A stretch of DNA of 64,000 nucleotides from NCBI RefSeq assembly GCF_003711105.1, contig NZ_CP023865.1:2877001-2941000 (forward strand), read 5' to 3'. The stretch comes from Actinoplanes teichomyceticus ATCC 31121. Lineage in GTDB: Bacteria > Actinomycetota > Actinomycetes > Mycobacteriales > Micromonosporaceae. Below the pieces are notes generated by a model. That model was given only the letters and a program-made list of their open reading frames with translations. It ran no database searches and was not told where the DNA came from. A program made the translations under genes and the position numbers. Positions 18,071-25,892 of the stretch are shown one piece after another (position 1 is the stretch's first letter; each line of letters starts with the position of its first letter).

Positions 18071-19378
18071 ATGGGAGTTCGCCGCCAGGTACTGGCACTG
18101 GTCGCCGGGGCGGGGGTGGCGCTCGGCTCGGTCGTGGCGTTCTCGCCGGCCGGTGAGGCCGCCGTGACCTGCTCGTCCGTGGCCTGGGCCGAGGGGGTGA
18201 CCTACCGCGCCGGCACCCAGGTGACCTACCGGTCCAGGCTGTACCAGGCCCTGGTCACCCACACGGCGCACGCGGGCGCCGGCTGGAACCCGGCCGCGAC
18301 CCCGACGCTGTGGGGGGATCTGGGCGCGTGCAGCGGCGGCGGCACGCCGACGCCGACGGCCACCTCGGTCTCGCCGACGGCGTCGTCCACCACCTCCCCG
18401 GCGCCCACGCCGACCGCGACCGGCGGCGCCTGTGCGACCCGCGGCCGTCCCGCCGGCAAGGTGCTCCAGGGGTACTGGGAGAACTGGGACGGCGCGGCCA
18501 ACGGCGTGCATCCCGGCCTCGGCTGGATCCCGATCAACGACGGCCGGATCGCCCAGCACGGCTACAACGTCCTGATGGCCGCCTTCCCGGTGATTCGCTC
18601 GGACGGCACCGTGCTGTGGGAGAACGGCATGGACGCCGGCGTCAAGGTGCCCACCGCCGCGGAGATCTGCGCGGCCAAGGCGCAGGGCGCCACGGTGCTG
18701 ATGTCGATCGGAGGAGCGGCGGCCGGGATCGACCTGAGCTCCAGCACGGTCGCCGACCGCTTCGTGGCCAGCATCGTGCCGATCCTCAAGGCCTACCACT
18801 TCGACGGCATCGACATCGACATCGAGACCGGGCTCTCCGGCAGCGGCGACATCAACACGCTGTCCACCTCGCAGGCGAACCTGATCCGGATCATCGACGG
18901 GGTGCTCGCGGCGATGCCGGCCAACTTCGGGCTCACCATGGCGCCGGAGACGGCGTACGTCACCGGCGGCAGCGTGACCTACGGCTCGATCTGGGGGTCG
19001 TACCTGCCGATCATCAAGAAGTACCTGGACAACGGCCGGCTGTGGTGGCTCAACATGCAGTACTACAACGGAAGCATGTACGGCTGTTCCGGCGACTCGT
19101 ACGCCGCGGGCACCGTGCAGGGTTTCACCGTGCAGACCCGGTGCCTGGCCGACGGCCTGACGATTCAGGGCACGACCATCAAGATTCCGTACGACAAGCA
19201 GGTCCCCGGACTGCCCGCGCAGCCCGGTGCCGGCGGCGGTCACATGACGCCGGCGCTGGTCGCCCAGGCCGTCAGCAGCGTCCCCGGCATCAAGGGCCTG
19301 ATGACCTGGTCGATCAACTGGGACGGGTCGAAGGGCTGGACGTTCGGCGACAACGTGAAGGCCCTCCAGGGTCGCTGA
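18071..19378 (+). CDS. secreted chitinase, CBM plus GH18 domain
   Basis: 435 residues. Signal peptide 1-32 (ends GEAA). Residues about 33-88 form a small chitin-binding module of CBM5/12 type (AWAEGVTYRAGTQVTY, then WGDLGAC). A Pro/Thr/Ser linker spans about 90-117. The GH18 barrel follows, with the catalytic motif DGIDIDIE (DxxDxDxE) near residue 245; the last Glu is the acid/base of substrate-assisted catalysis. It cleaves chitin outside the cell. ATG at 18071, with GAGG about 10 nt upstream. Direct repeats upstream suggest regulated expression, and a terminator follows at once. Confidence 0.95.
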   Translation: MGVRRQVLALVAGAGVALGSVVAFSPAGEAAVTCSSVAWAEGVTYRAGTQVTYRSRLYQALVTHTAHAGAGWNPAATPTLWGDLGACSGGGTPTPTATSVSPTASSTTSPAPTPTATGGACATRGRPAGKVLQGYWENWDGAANGVHPGLGWIPINDGRIAQHGYNVLMAAFPVIRSDGTVLWENGMDAGVKVPTAAEICAAKAQGATVLMSIGGAAAGIDLSSSTVADRFVASIVPILKAYHFDGIDIDIETGLSGSGDINTLSTSQANLIRIIDGVLAAMPANFGLTMAPETAYVTGGSVTYGSIWGSYLPIIKKYLDNGRLWWLNMQYYNGSMYGCSGDSYAAGTVQGFTVQTRCLADGLTIQGTTIKIPYDKQVPGLPAQPGAGGGHMTPALVAQAVSSVPGIKGLMTWSINWDGSKGWTFGDNVKALQGR

Positions 19379-19387
19379 GCGCCCGGC

Positions 19388-19416
19388 GATCACCGGCCCG
19401 GCCCGGGCCGGTGATC
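19388..19416 (+). terminator. hairpin terminator after the chitinase gene
   Basis: Perfect 13-bp arms GATCACCGGCCCG (19388-19400) and CGGGCCGGTGATC (19404-19416) with a 3-nt loop, 10 bp after the stop. No T tract. Confidence 0.7.
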
Positions 19417-19442
19417 CGCCACCCCGGCGACGCGCCGCCATC

Positions 19443-19558
19443 GTCGATGTGGACGGTGGTCGACGTCCCGCCGTCGATGTGGGCGGTGGTCGACGTCCCG
19501 CCGTCGATGTGGGCGGTGGCTGGCGTGCCGCCGATGATGTGGGCGAGGGCCGACGTGT
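19443..19558. repeat. 30-bp tandem repeat, four units
   Basis: Units begin at 19443, 19473, 19503 and 19533, each starting GTCGATGTGG or close to it. The second and third share more than 20 identical bases and the fourth is diverged. The array lies just downstream of the methyltransferase gene and the chitinase terminator and has no evident function. Confidence 0.88.
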
Positions 19559-19567
19559 CCGTGCGGT

Positions 19568-20317
19568 TCAACCGGTGACCGGCAGCGGTCTGCGGTAGAC
19601 GCTGACGTGGTCGCCGCTGTCCGGGCCGAACGGGTCGCGCCGCCACGTCGCGTAGCGTGCCTGGAGTTCCAGCCCGGCGGCGGCCGCCATCGCGTCGATC
19701 TGCTCCGGCCACTGGTACCGCATGCCGAACGGCTGCAGCCGGACCCCGCCGTCGGTGAAGGTGACCGTCTGCCGCAGGAAGGTCTGGGCGTCCCGGTCGT
19801 ACCGGTGCAGACGCACGGTCACCGCCTCCTCGGTCACCTGCTGCACCTGCACCTGCTGCTCGTCGCGATCGAAATCGGACGGGTCCGGCACGAACGCCTC
19901 AACCACGAACCGGCCGCCCGGGGCCAGCACCCGGGCCACGTTGTGGAAACACTCCTCCTGCCGGCCCGGCACGGTCAGGTTGAACAGGGTGTTGAAGACC
20001 AGGTAGACCAGCGGATAGGGGCCGCGGACCGCGACGTCGGCCATGTCGTCGACGAGCACCGCGATGGCGTCGCCGCCCGGTTTGCGGCGCAACAGCTCGA
20101 CCATCTCCGGGGACGCCTCGATGCCCTCCACCGGGACGCCACGCGCGGCGAGCGGCAGCGCCACCCGGCCGGTGCCGATGGCCAGCTCCAGCACCGGGCC
20201 GTCGCCGGCCAGCCCGGCCAGGAACTCCACCGCGGGACCCGGGTCGGGCAGGCCCGGGCCGTCGTAGTGCGCCGCCCACTGGCGGCCGAACAGTCCTGGA
20301 TCGTCGAGTTTGGCCAT
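19568..20317 (-). CDS. class I SAM-dependent methyltransferase
   Basis: 249 residues. Motif I for S-adenosylmethionine is LELAIGTGRVALPLA (near residue 43), with the acidic residue of motif II in VEGIEASPEM and post-motif APGGRFVVEAF. It resembles small-molecule methyltransferases of the UbiE/Methyltransf_25 type; the substrate is unknown. The gene is convergent with the chitinase. The ATG at 20317 has no strong Shine-Dalgarno; a weak -10-like TAGACC lies 6 nt upstream. Confidence 0.85.
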   Translation of the reverse strand: MAKLDDPGLFGRQWAAHYDGPGLPDPGPAVEFLAGLAGDGPVLELAIGTGRVALPLAARGVPVEGIEASPEMVELLRRKPGGDAIAVLVDDMADVAVRGPYPLVYLVFNTLFNLTVPGRQEECFHNVARVLAPGGRFVVEAFVPDPSDFDRDEQQVQVQQVTEEAVTVRLHRYDRDAQTFLRQTVTFTDGGVRLQPFGMRYQWPEQIDAMAAAAGLELQARYATWRRDPFGPDSGDHVSVYRRPLPVTG

Positions 20318-20821
20318 GCCACAGGTCTATCCGTCGCGGATCGGCCCGGCAACCGCTTCGCGCCGCGCTGCCGCAGGATCACCAACCGGTCCATGATCGC
20401 GGGCCGGCGCAAATCCGCCGCTTCCGGCCCGCCGGCCCGGTGTCGGCCCGCCGGCTCAGTGTCGGCCTGCCCGGGCTGGCGCTGGTCTGCCCGGGCTGGC
20501 GCTGGTCTGCCCGGGCCGGCGCTGGTCTGCCCGGTCCGGTGTCGGTCAGCCCGGTCCGGTGTCGGGCGCCGGGCCGGGCCGACTGTTCCCCGATCGGTCA
20601 CCGCGAAGCCCGGGCAGTGGTGGCGACCGGCCGGTGCACCACGCCACCCCGGCCGTCCCGGGCCGTCGGCGCCGCGGCCGCCCGGCACCGGAGCGCCCGG
20701 GCGGGGTGTGACCCCCGCCGCTGCCCAAGTTCTTTGAATCTGAAATAGTTTCTCCGTCAACAACGTTGTGCGGGGCAGTCCGGGACGTCAGAGCCCCGGC
20801 CGGAGGTTTCAGGAGCGGGTC
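20318..20821. other. repeat-bearing interval and promoter region before the LLM duo
   Basis: No gene was seen. It contains a 20-bp tandem array (annotated separately) and, near the right end, an AT-rich patch (20727-20765) unlike its surroundings. The patch holds TAGTTT at 20746-20751 and a perfect 10-bp palindrome ACAACGTTGT near 20758, and is the likely promoter/operator of the flavin monooxygenase gene. Confidence 0.55.
20467..20566. repeat. 20-bp tandem repeat, five units
   Basis: Units begin at 20467, 20487, 20507, 20527 and 20547. The first two are identical (CTGCCCGGGCTGGCGCTGGT), the third has one change, and the last two share a CCGGTCCGGTGTCGG variant. Confidence 0.88.
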
Positions 20822-21940
20822 ATGCAATTCGGCATCTTCAGCGTCAGCGACATCACCACCGACCCCACCACCGGGAAGACCCCGACCGAGGCGCAGCGCA
20901 TCAAGGACATCGTCACCATCGCGAAGCACGCGGAACAGGCCGGCCTCGACGTCTTCGCGCTCGGCGAGCACCACAACGAGCCGTTCTTCTCCTCGTCGCC
21001 GACCACGACGCTCGCCTACATCGCCGCGCAGACCACGACGCTGCAGCTGAGCACGGCCACCACGCTGATCACCACGAACGACCCGGTGAAGATCGCCGAG
21101 GACTTCGCGATGCTGCAGCACCTCGCGGACGGCCGCGTCGACCTGATGCTCGGCCGGGGCAACACCGGCCCGGTCTACCCGTGGTTCGGCAAGGACATCC
21201 GCGCCGGCATCCCGCTGGCCATCGAGAACTACGCGCTGCTGCACCAGCTGTGGCGCGAGCACGTGGTGGACTGGGAGGGCAAGTTCCGTACCCCGCTGCA
21301 GTCGTTCACCTCGACGCCGCGCCCGCTCGACGACGTCCCGCCGTTCGTCTGGCACGGCTCGATCCGCAGCCCGCAGATCGCCGAGCAGGCCGCTTACTAC
21401 GGTGACGGCTTCTTCGCCAACCACATCTTCTGGCCGGCGTCGCACACCCAGCGGATGGTCGGGCTCTACCGGGAGCGGTTCGCGCACTACGGCCACGGTG
21501 ACCCGGACCAGGCCATCGTCGGCCTCGGCGGCCAGGTGTTCATGCGCCGCAACAGCCAGGACGCGGTCAACGAGTTCCGGCCGTACTTCGACAACGCACC
21601 GGTCTACGGCCACGGGCCGTCCCTGGAGGACTTCAGCCGCGAGACGCCGCTGACCGTCGGCAGTCCGCAGCAGGTGATCGACCGTACCCTCGGATTCCGC
21701 GACTACGTGGGGGACTACCAGCGTCAGCTGTTCCTGATCGACCACGCCGGCCTGCCGCTCAAGACCGTCCTGGAGCAGCTCGACCTGCTCGGCGAGGAGG
21801 TCGTGCCGGTGCTCCGCAAGGAGTTCGCCGCGCTCAAGCCGGCGCACGTGCCGGACGCGCCCACCCACGCCTCGCTCGTCGCCAGGAAGCAGGCCGAGAC
21901 CAAGGAAAACGCCGAAACCAGGGAAGAGGTCCAGGCATGA
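20822..21940 (+). CDS. LLM class flavin-dependent oxidoreductase, CE1758-type
   Basis: 372 residues, a luciferase-like TIM barrel using reduced FMN. Visible family elements are ALGEHHNEPF and LSTATTLITTNDPVKIAEDF, the usual N-terminal substrate/flavin region, and LGRGNTGPVYPWF. It overlaps by ATGA with an FMN reductase gene that would supply reduced flavin, the pairing known as the CE1758/CE1759 LLM duo (name from memory). ATG at 20822 was preferred to an upstream ATG because AGGAG lies 7 nt before it and the conserved MQFGIFSVSD begins there. The substrate is unknown. Confidence 0.93.
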   Translation: MQFGIFSVSDITTDPTTGKTPTEAQRIKDIVTIAKHAEQAGLDVFALGEHHNEPFFSSSPTTTLAYIAAQTTTLQLSTATTLITTNDPVKIAEDFAMLQHLADGRVDLMLGRGNTGPVYPWFGKDIRAGIPLAIENYALLHQLWREHVVDWEGKFRTPLQSFTSTPRPLDDVPPFVWHGSIRSPQIAEQAAYYGDGFFANHIFWPASHTQRMVGLYRERFAHYGHGDPDQAIVGLGGQVFMRRNSQDAVNEFRPYFDNAPVYGHGPSLEDFSRETPLTVGSPQQVIDRTLGFRDYVGDYQRQLFLIDHAGLPLKTVLEQLDLLGEEVVPVLRKEFAALKPAHVPDAPTHASLVARKQAETKENAETREEVQA

Positions 21941-22551
21941 AACAGCGCACACTCGTCGTGGTCAGCGCGGGCCTGAGTCAGCCGTCGTCCACCCGCCTGC
22001 TCGCGGACCAGCTGTCCGCGGCGGCGGGGCGGGCCGCCAGCGGGCTCGGCGTCACCCTGGACATCCAGGTCGTCGAGCTGCGCGACCTGGCCCACGAGAT
22101 CACCGACCACATGCTGACCGGCTTCCCGCCGGCCGCGCTCAAGCAGGCCCAGGAGGCGGTGGCGGCGGCCGACGCGCTGATCGTGGTCACGCCGGTGTTC
22201 AGCGCGAGCTACAGCGGCCTGTTCAAGTCGTTCTTCGACGTGCTGGAGCCCGACACGCTGACCGACAAGCCGGTCCTGCTCGCGGCGACGGCCGGCACCG
22301 CCCGGCACTCGCTGGTGCTGGAGCACGCGCTGCGGCCGCTCTTCGCGTACCTGCGTGCGGTCCCGGTCCCGACCGCGGTCTTCGCGGCCAGCGACGACTG
22401 GGGCGCGAACTCGGTGGAGGGCCCGCTGCGCGGCCGTATCGAACGGGCTGCGACCGAGCTGGCCCGCGAGGTCGAGCGCCGCGAACCGGTCACGGTCGCG
22501 GACCCGTTCGCCCTCACCGCCAGTTTCGAGGACATGATGAAGTCCCTCTGA
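21937..22551 (+). CDS. NADPH-dependent FMN reductase, CE1759-type
   Basis: 204 residues with a flavodoxin-like fold: VVVSAGLSQPSSTRLLADQL near the N-terminus for the FMN phosphate and VVTPVFSASYSGLFKSFFD near residue 85. It should reduce FMN for the overlapping monooxygenase; the start codon overlaps its stop (ATGA at 21937), giving tight coupling. The pair is followed by a MarR gene that may regulate it. Confidence 0.93.
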   Translation: MKQRTLVVVSAGLSQPSSTRLLADQLSAAAGRAASGLGVTLDIQVVELRDLAHEITDHMLTGFPPAALKQAQEAVAAADALIVVTPVFSASYSGLFKSFFDVLEPDTLTDKPVLLAATAGTARHSLVLEHALRPLFAYLRAVPVPTAVFAASDDWGANSVEGPLRGRIERAATELAREVERREPVTVADPFALTASFEDMMKSL

Positions 22552-22672
22552 CCCCGGTCGGGTGAGCCCCGGGCCGCGTGCGCCGGCCGAGCCGGTCGCC
22601 GACGGCGCCCGCCGGCGGGGGACAGCCGCGCCGCGGGCCGTGATCACCCGGTGCGGGTGGCATGCTGAGGTG

Positions 22673-23335
22673 GTGCAGGTCCCGGGCACGCAGCGCGCCG
22701 ACGTCCGCCGTTCCGCCGCCGGCCACCGGCCGGGGCCCGGCGACGAGCGCCCGCCCGCCGCCCGGCAGCCCCGGCAGCGCTGCGCGGCGCCGCCGGACGG
22801 CGCCGCGGCCGACGAGACCGTGGTACGGGCGTTGATGCTGGCCAGCCGGGCGTTCGTCGGGCTGACCCTGCGCTCGCTGGGGGCGGCCGCGGCGGACGTG
22901 ACGCTGCCGCAGTTCCGGACGCTGGTGGTGCTGGCCGTACGCGGGCCGCTGCGCAGCACCGACATCGCCGAGGAACTCGGCGTCAACCCGTCCACCGGGA
23001 CCCGGATGTGCGACCGCCTGGTGCGCAAGGGCCTGATCGACCGGATGCCCGACCCGGGCGACCGGCGGGTGGTCCGGCTGGGCCTGACCAGCGCCGGGCG
23101 CGACGTCGTCGGCCGGGTGATCGCCGCCCGGCGCGCCGAGCTCGTCCGGATCGTCGCCGCGACGGCCGGGGTGTGGCAGCCCGCGGTGATCGACGCGCTG
23201 ACCGCCTTCGCCGCGGCCACCGGCGAGGGCGGCGAGCCGGACTGGTGGCTCGGCTGGTCCGCCGACCCGGCCGACGGGTCGCCTGACCGGTCCGGCGACC
23301 CGGTGTCCGGTGACCCGGCCGGTGGATGGGTCTGA
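22673..23335 (+). CDS. MarR family regulator with repeat-encoded tail
   Basis: 220 residues from GTG 22673. A winged helix of MarR type spans about residues 55-160: LPQFRTLVVLAVRGPLRSTDIA, then the recognition helix VNPSTGTRMCDRLVRKGLI and the wing DPGDRRVVRLGLT. The first 45 residues are Arg/Pro-rich and uncertain. GTG 22673 was chosen because CATGCT (22661-22666) lies 6 nt upstream without a Shine-Dalgarno; longer starts to 22562 are open. The last residues (SPDRSGDPVSGDPAGGWV) are encoded by a 49-bp repeat unit, so the C-terminus seems recently altered. It may control the adjacent oxidoreductase pair. Confidence 0.78.
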   Translation: MQVPGTQRADVRRSAAGHRPGPGDERPPAARQPRQRCAAPPDGAAADETVVRALMLASRAFVGLTLRSLGAAAADVTLPQFRTLVVLAVRGPLRSTDIAEELGVNPSTGTRMCDRLVRKGLIDRMPDPGDRRVVRLGLTSAGRDVVGRVIAARRAELVRIVAATAGVWQPAVIDALTAFAAATGEGGEPDWWLGWSADPADGSPDRSGDPVSGDPAGGWV

Positions 23336-23436
23336 TCGGTCCGGCGACCCGTTGTCCGGCGACCCGGCCGGTGGATGCGGCTGACCGGTCCGGCGAGCCT
23401 GCCTGCGGATCGGCCTGACCGGTCCGGCGGCCCGGC
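23283..23436. repeat. 49-bp tandem repeat overlapping the end of the MarR gene
   Basis: Units start at 23283, 23332 and 23381 (period 49), then a shortened start at 23415. Each begins CTGACCGGTCCGGCG or with one change. The first unit codes the last 16 MarR residues and the stop lies at the junction with the second. 49 is not a multiple of three, so copy change would alter the tail. Confidence 0.87.
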
Positions 23437-23485
23437 CGAGGGTGGCCCGCCGAACGGCCCGCCGTGGTACGCCCGTATGGTGTGC

Positions 23486-23518
23486 GACACGTCGGCGGGC
23501 CGGGCCCGCCGACGTGTC
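23486..23518. terminator. perfect 16-bp inverted repeat, probable terminator
   Basis: Arms GACACGTCGGCGGGCC and its exact complement flank a single G. It lies 150 bp after the MarR stop and 140 bp before the next gene, with no T tract. It could be a factor-assisted terminator or a protein site. Confidence 0.5.
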
Positions 23519-23619
23519 TGCGTCGGACGGCGCCGGGCTCACGAAGTCCGGCCGGACCGTCGGTCAACCGTGGGTGATGCCGGCGGCGGCCGGTGGAGCC
23601 GTTTCCCCGGCGCAGACGC

Positions 23620-23632
23620 TTGCACAGTGCAA
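23620..23632. promoter_or_regulatory. 13-bp palindrome before the glycolipid-binding-type gene
   Basis: TTGCAC-A-GTGCAA is a perfect palindrome 28 bp before the start codon, where an operator overlapping the promoter would be expected. The cognate regulator is not identified. Confidence 0.45.
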
Positions 23633-23659
23633 ACATGGGATAGCGGCAGAGGAGGCGCT

Positions 23660-24289
23660 ATGACGATGACCGGTGCTCGGGGGCCGGCCCTGGCGGAACG
23701 GCCGCGCGCGGACCTGCCCGCCACCCCACTGACCTGGCAGCGGACCGATGTGGTCGGCACCGAGCTGGTGTTCCCGCGCGGGTCGCGGCCGGCCGGATCG
23801 GCGATCGTCGCGGGGTCGCGCCCCTACACGATGACCTGGCAGGCCGAGCTGACGCCGGCCGCCGAGGTCACGGCGCTGCACGTGACCTGCCGGGGCGACG
23901 GCTGGAGCCGGGAGCTGCGGCTGGGTCGCGCGGACAGCGCGTGGTCGTGCCGGGTGGAGCACGCCGGTGACCCCGGTGAGCTGCCGTTCGCGGGCACCGA
24001 CCAGCTCGACCTGCTGGACCCGGCGGCGGTGCTGCGGCTGGCCGATTCGCCGATCTTCGTCTCTTGGGCGATCCGCCGTCTCGGCCTGACCGTGACGTCC
24101 GGCCCGGTCACCGTGCCGGTCGTCCGGGTGCAGGCGCCGTCGCTGGCCGTGGTGCCCGGGACCATGACGTTCCACCTGGTCAGCCCGCAGCGGCTGCGCA
24201 TCACCGGGGACCGGCCGGCGGTCACGCTCGAGCTCGACGACACCGGCACGGTCGCCTACCAGCCCGGTCACCTGCGCCTGGCACGCTGA
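23660..24289 (+). CDS. putative glycolipid-binding domain protein
   Basis: 209 residues resembling PF06475 (putative glycolipid-binding, formerly DUF1089), with WQRTDVVGTELVFP near the N-terminus, a beta-rich body and a conserved-looking FVSWAIRRLGLT. Mycobacterial members are reported to bind glycolipid-type ligands; the role here is unknown. No signal peptide. ATG at 23660 was chosen because AGAGGAGG lies 7 nt upstream; the longer open frame before it is low complexity. Confidence 0.8.
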   Translation: MTMTGARGPALAERPRADLPATPLTWQRTDVVGTELVFPRGSRPAGSAIVAGSRPYTMTWQAELTPAAEVTALHVTCRGDGWSRELRLGRADSAWSCRVEHAGDPGELPFAGTDQLDLLDPAAVLRLADSPIFVSWAIRRLGLTVTSGPVTVPVVRVQAPSLAVVPGTMTFHLVSPQRLRITGDRPAVTLELDDTGTVAYQPGHLRLAR

Positions 24290-24325
24290 CCCGGGGCGCG
24301 GGCGCGCGCACCCGGCGCGAAGGGG

Positions 24326-24757
24326 TCAGAGCAGGCGCCAGTCGGCGTAGTCGAAGCCGGGGGCGACCACGCAACTGACCACGACCGGCTCGTCGCCGGC
24401 CGGGGCGGCGCTCTGCCAGCAGCCGGCCGGCACCACCAGCTGCGGCTGCTGCCCGGCGGCGAGGTCCGGCCCGAGCAGCAGCGGCTCCTCGGCGCCCGGC
24501 CGGTCACCGCTCCCACCCAGGGTCAGCGTCAGCGGCCCGCCGGAGTGCCAGAACCACAACTCGTCCGAGCGCACCACGTGCCACGCCGAGCGCTCCCCGG
24601 GGTGCAGCAGGAAGTAGATCGCGGTCGCGGCGGCGCGGGCTCCCGGGTACCCCGGAGGGTGGAAACTGTGCGGGGACCGCCAGGTCTCCCGGAACCAGCC
24701 GCCCTCCGGGTGGGGCGCCATGTCGAGCCGCTCGGCCAGCGGCGGTCGGTCGCTCAT
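24326..24757 (-). CDS. cupin family protein (Cupin_5 / DUF985 type)
   Basis: 143 residues forming a single cupin barrel: LDMAPHPEGGWFRETWRS at the N-terminus, AIYFLLHPGERSAWHVVRSDELW, and a C-terminal VAPGFDYADW. This pattern is characteristic of the DUF985 cupins, whose ligand is not established. ATG 24757 lies 6 nt after TAGGAT (24769-24764 on this strand), so it is probably leaderless. It is convergent with the preceding gene and divergent from the TetR gene. Confidence 0.9.
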   Translation of the reverse strand: MSDRPPLAERLDMAPHPEGGWFRETWRSPHSFHPPGYPGARAAATAIYFLLHPGERSAWHVVRSDELWFWHSGGPLTLTLGGSGDRPGAEEPLLLGPDLAAGQQPQLVVPAGCWQSAAPAGDEPVVVSCVVAPGFDYADWRLL

Positions 24758-24784
24758 GACCGGATCCTAGACCGGCACGGGGCC

Positions 24785-24813
24785 GAACGACCGTTCGTTT
24801 TACCCGGTACGCT
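24785..24813 (+). promoter_or_regulatory. operator and leaderless promoter of the TetR gene
   Basis: GAACG-AC-CGTTC (24785-24796) is an inverted repeat, followed by TACGCT (24808-24813) and the GTG start 6 nt later. The dyad lies between this gene and the cupin gene and may be the TetR binding site for both. Confidence 0.5.
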
Positions 24814-24819
24814 GACCCG

Positions 24820-25413
24820 GTGCCCCGCGTCTCGGAAGCCCACCTCGCCGCCCGCCGCCAGCAGATCCTCGACGCCGCGACGCGCTGCTTCGTCCGCAAC
24901 GGCTTCCACCAGACCTCGATGCAGGACGTGATCCGGGAGGCCGGGCTCTCGGTCGGCGCGTTCTACCGCTACTTCAAGAGCAAGAACGAGCTGATCATGG
25001 CGATCGCCGGCGGCAAGATCGGGGACATCACCGGCATCATCGACCGGCTCCTCGCCGTGCAGCCGATGCCGCCGCTGCCGGCCTTCCTGGACGAGGTGAT
25101 CGCGCAGGTGGAGGCGACCATCAGCGGGGACCAGACCGTGCTGATCGCGGTGCAGGTATGGGGCGAGGCCACCCACGACGAGGAGGTGGCCGCGCTGGTC
25201 CGGGACCTCTACGGGCGGATCCGCGAGCGGGTGGTGCGTACCGCGGAGCGGGCGAAGGACGCCGGTCAACTCCCGGCCGACGCCGACGCGGTCGGCGTCG
25301 GAGCCGCCCTCTTCGGGCTGCTGCAGGGCTACATCCTGCAGCGTGTCCTGGTGGGCACGATCGACCGCAAGACGTACGTGGACGGCGTGCGCGCCCTCCT
25401 CGGCACGGGCTGA
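24820..25413 (+). CDS. TetR family transcriptional regulator
   Basis: 197 residues. The HTH is at residues about 25-45 (MQDVIREAGLSVGAFYRYFKSK), the signature of TetR proteins, followed by an all-helical ligand-binding domain. GTG 24820 sits 6 nt after TACGCT with no Shine-Dalgarno (leaderless). It probably represses itself and possibly the divergent cupin gene through the dyad at 24785. The ligand is unknown. Confidence 0.92.
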   Translation: MPRVSEAHLAARRQQILDAATRCFVRNGFHQTSMQDVIREAGLSVGAFYRYFKSKNELIMAIAGGKIGDITGIIDRLLAVQPMPPLPAFLDEVIAQVEATISGDQTVLIAVQVWGEATHDEEVAALVRDLYGRIRERVVRTAERAKDAGQLPADADAVGVGAALFGLLQGYILQRVLVGTIDRKTYVDGVRALLGTG

Positions 25414-25892
25414 CCGGGACGCGATCCCGCCGCCGGCCGCCGCGACGCGCCGCCGGGCGACAGCCGGGCCTGGCGCCGGTCACGGACCCGGCCGTGCCCG
25501 TGGCCCGCCCGCGGCCGCCGCCGGGCCCCATCGGGCGAGATCCCGGTCTGGCGCCGGTCACGCACCCGGCCGTGCCCGTGGCCCGTCGCCGGCCGCCCCT
25601 GCCGTCGCCGGGCCCGCATGGCCCGCCGGGCCCGCATGGCCCGCCGGGCCCGCATGGCCCGCCGGGCCGGGCCATGCGGCCCTGTCCGCTGATGATCATT
25701 GGAAATAGCGTCGGCGCCATGACGGGATCGGGCACGCGGCAGCGGCCGGCACGGCGCCTCATCGTGGCGCCGATGGCGGGCCGCCGGTTCGCCGTGCCGA
25801 TGGCCGGGGCGCACGTCCGGCGGGTCTTCGACGAGCGCTGTCGGGGCCGCTGAGCACGCCGCCCCCCGTCCGCACCGTTTCGAGGACGTCTC
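25414..25892. repeat. gene-poor interval with two repeat families before cysE
   Basis: A 39-bp element occurs twice with period 78 (25470-25508 and 25548-25586, core CTGGCGCCGGTCAC). An 18-bp unit (GGGCCCGCATGGCCCGCC) is tandemly repeated three times at 25610-25663. An AT-rich patch at 25690-25712 probably marks a promoter. The only coding candidate is a 44-codon frame (25719-25853). Confidence 0.7.
25719..25853 (+). CDS. possible 44-residue basic peptide before cysE
   Basis: An ATG frame of 44 codons beginning [10 protein letters not shown] and ending DERCRGR, with 11 arginines and one late cysteine, ends 39 bp before the cysE start. It follows an AT-rich promoter-like patch. It could be a leader peptide of the cysE-cysK operon, but it lacks the cysteine run of known cysteine attenuators and may be chance. 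Confidence 0.25.
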   Translation: MTGSGTRQRPARRLIVAPMAGRRFAVPMAGAHVRRVFDERCRGR

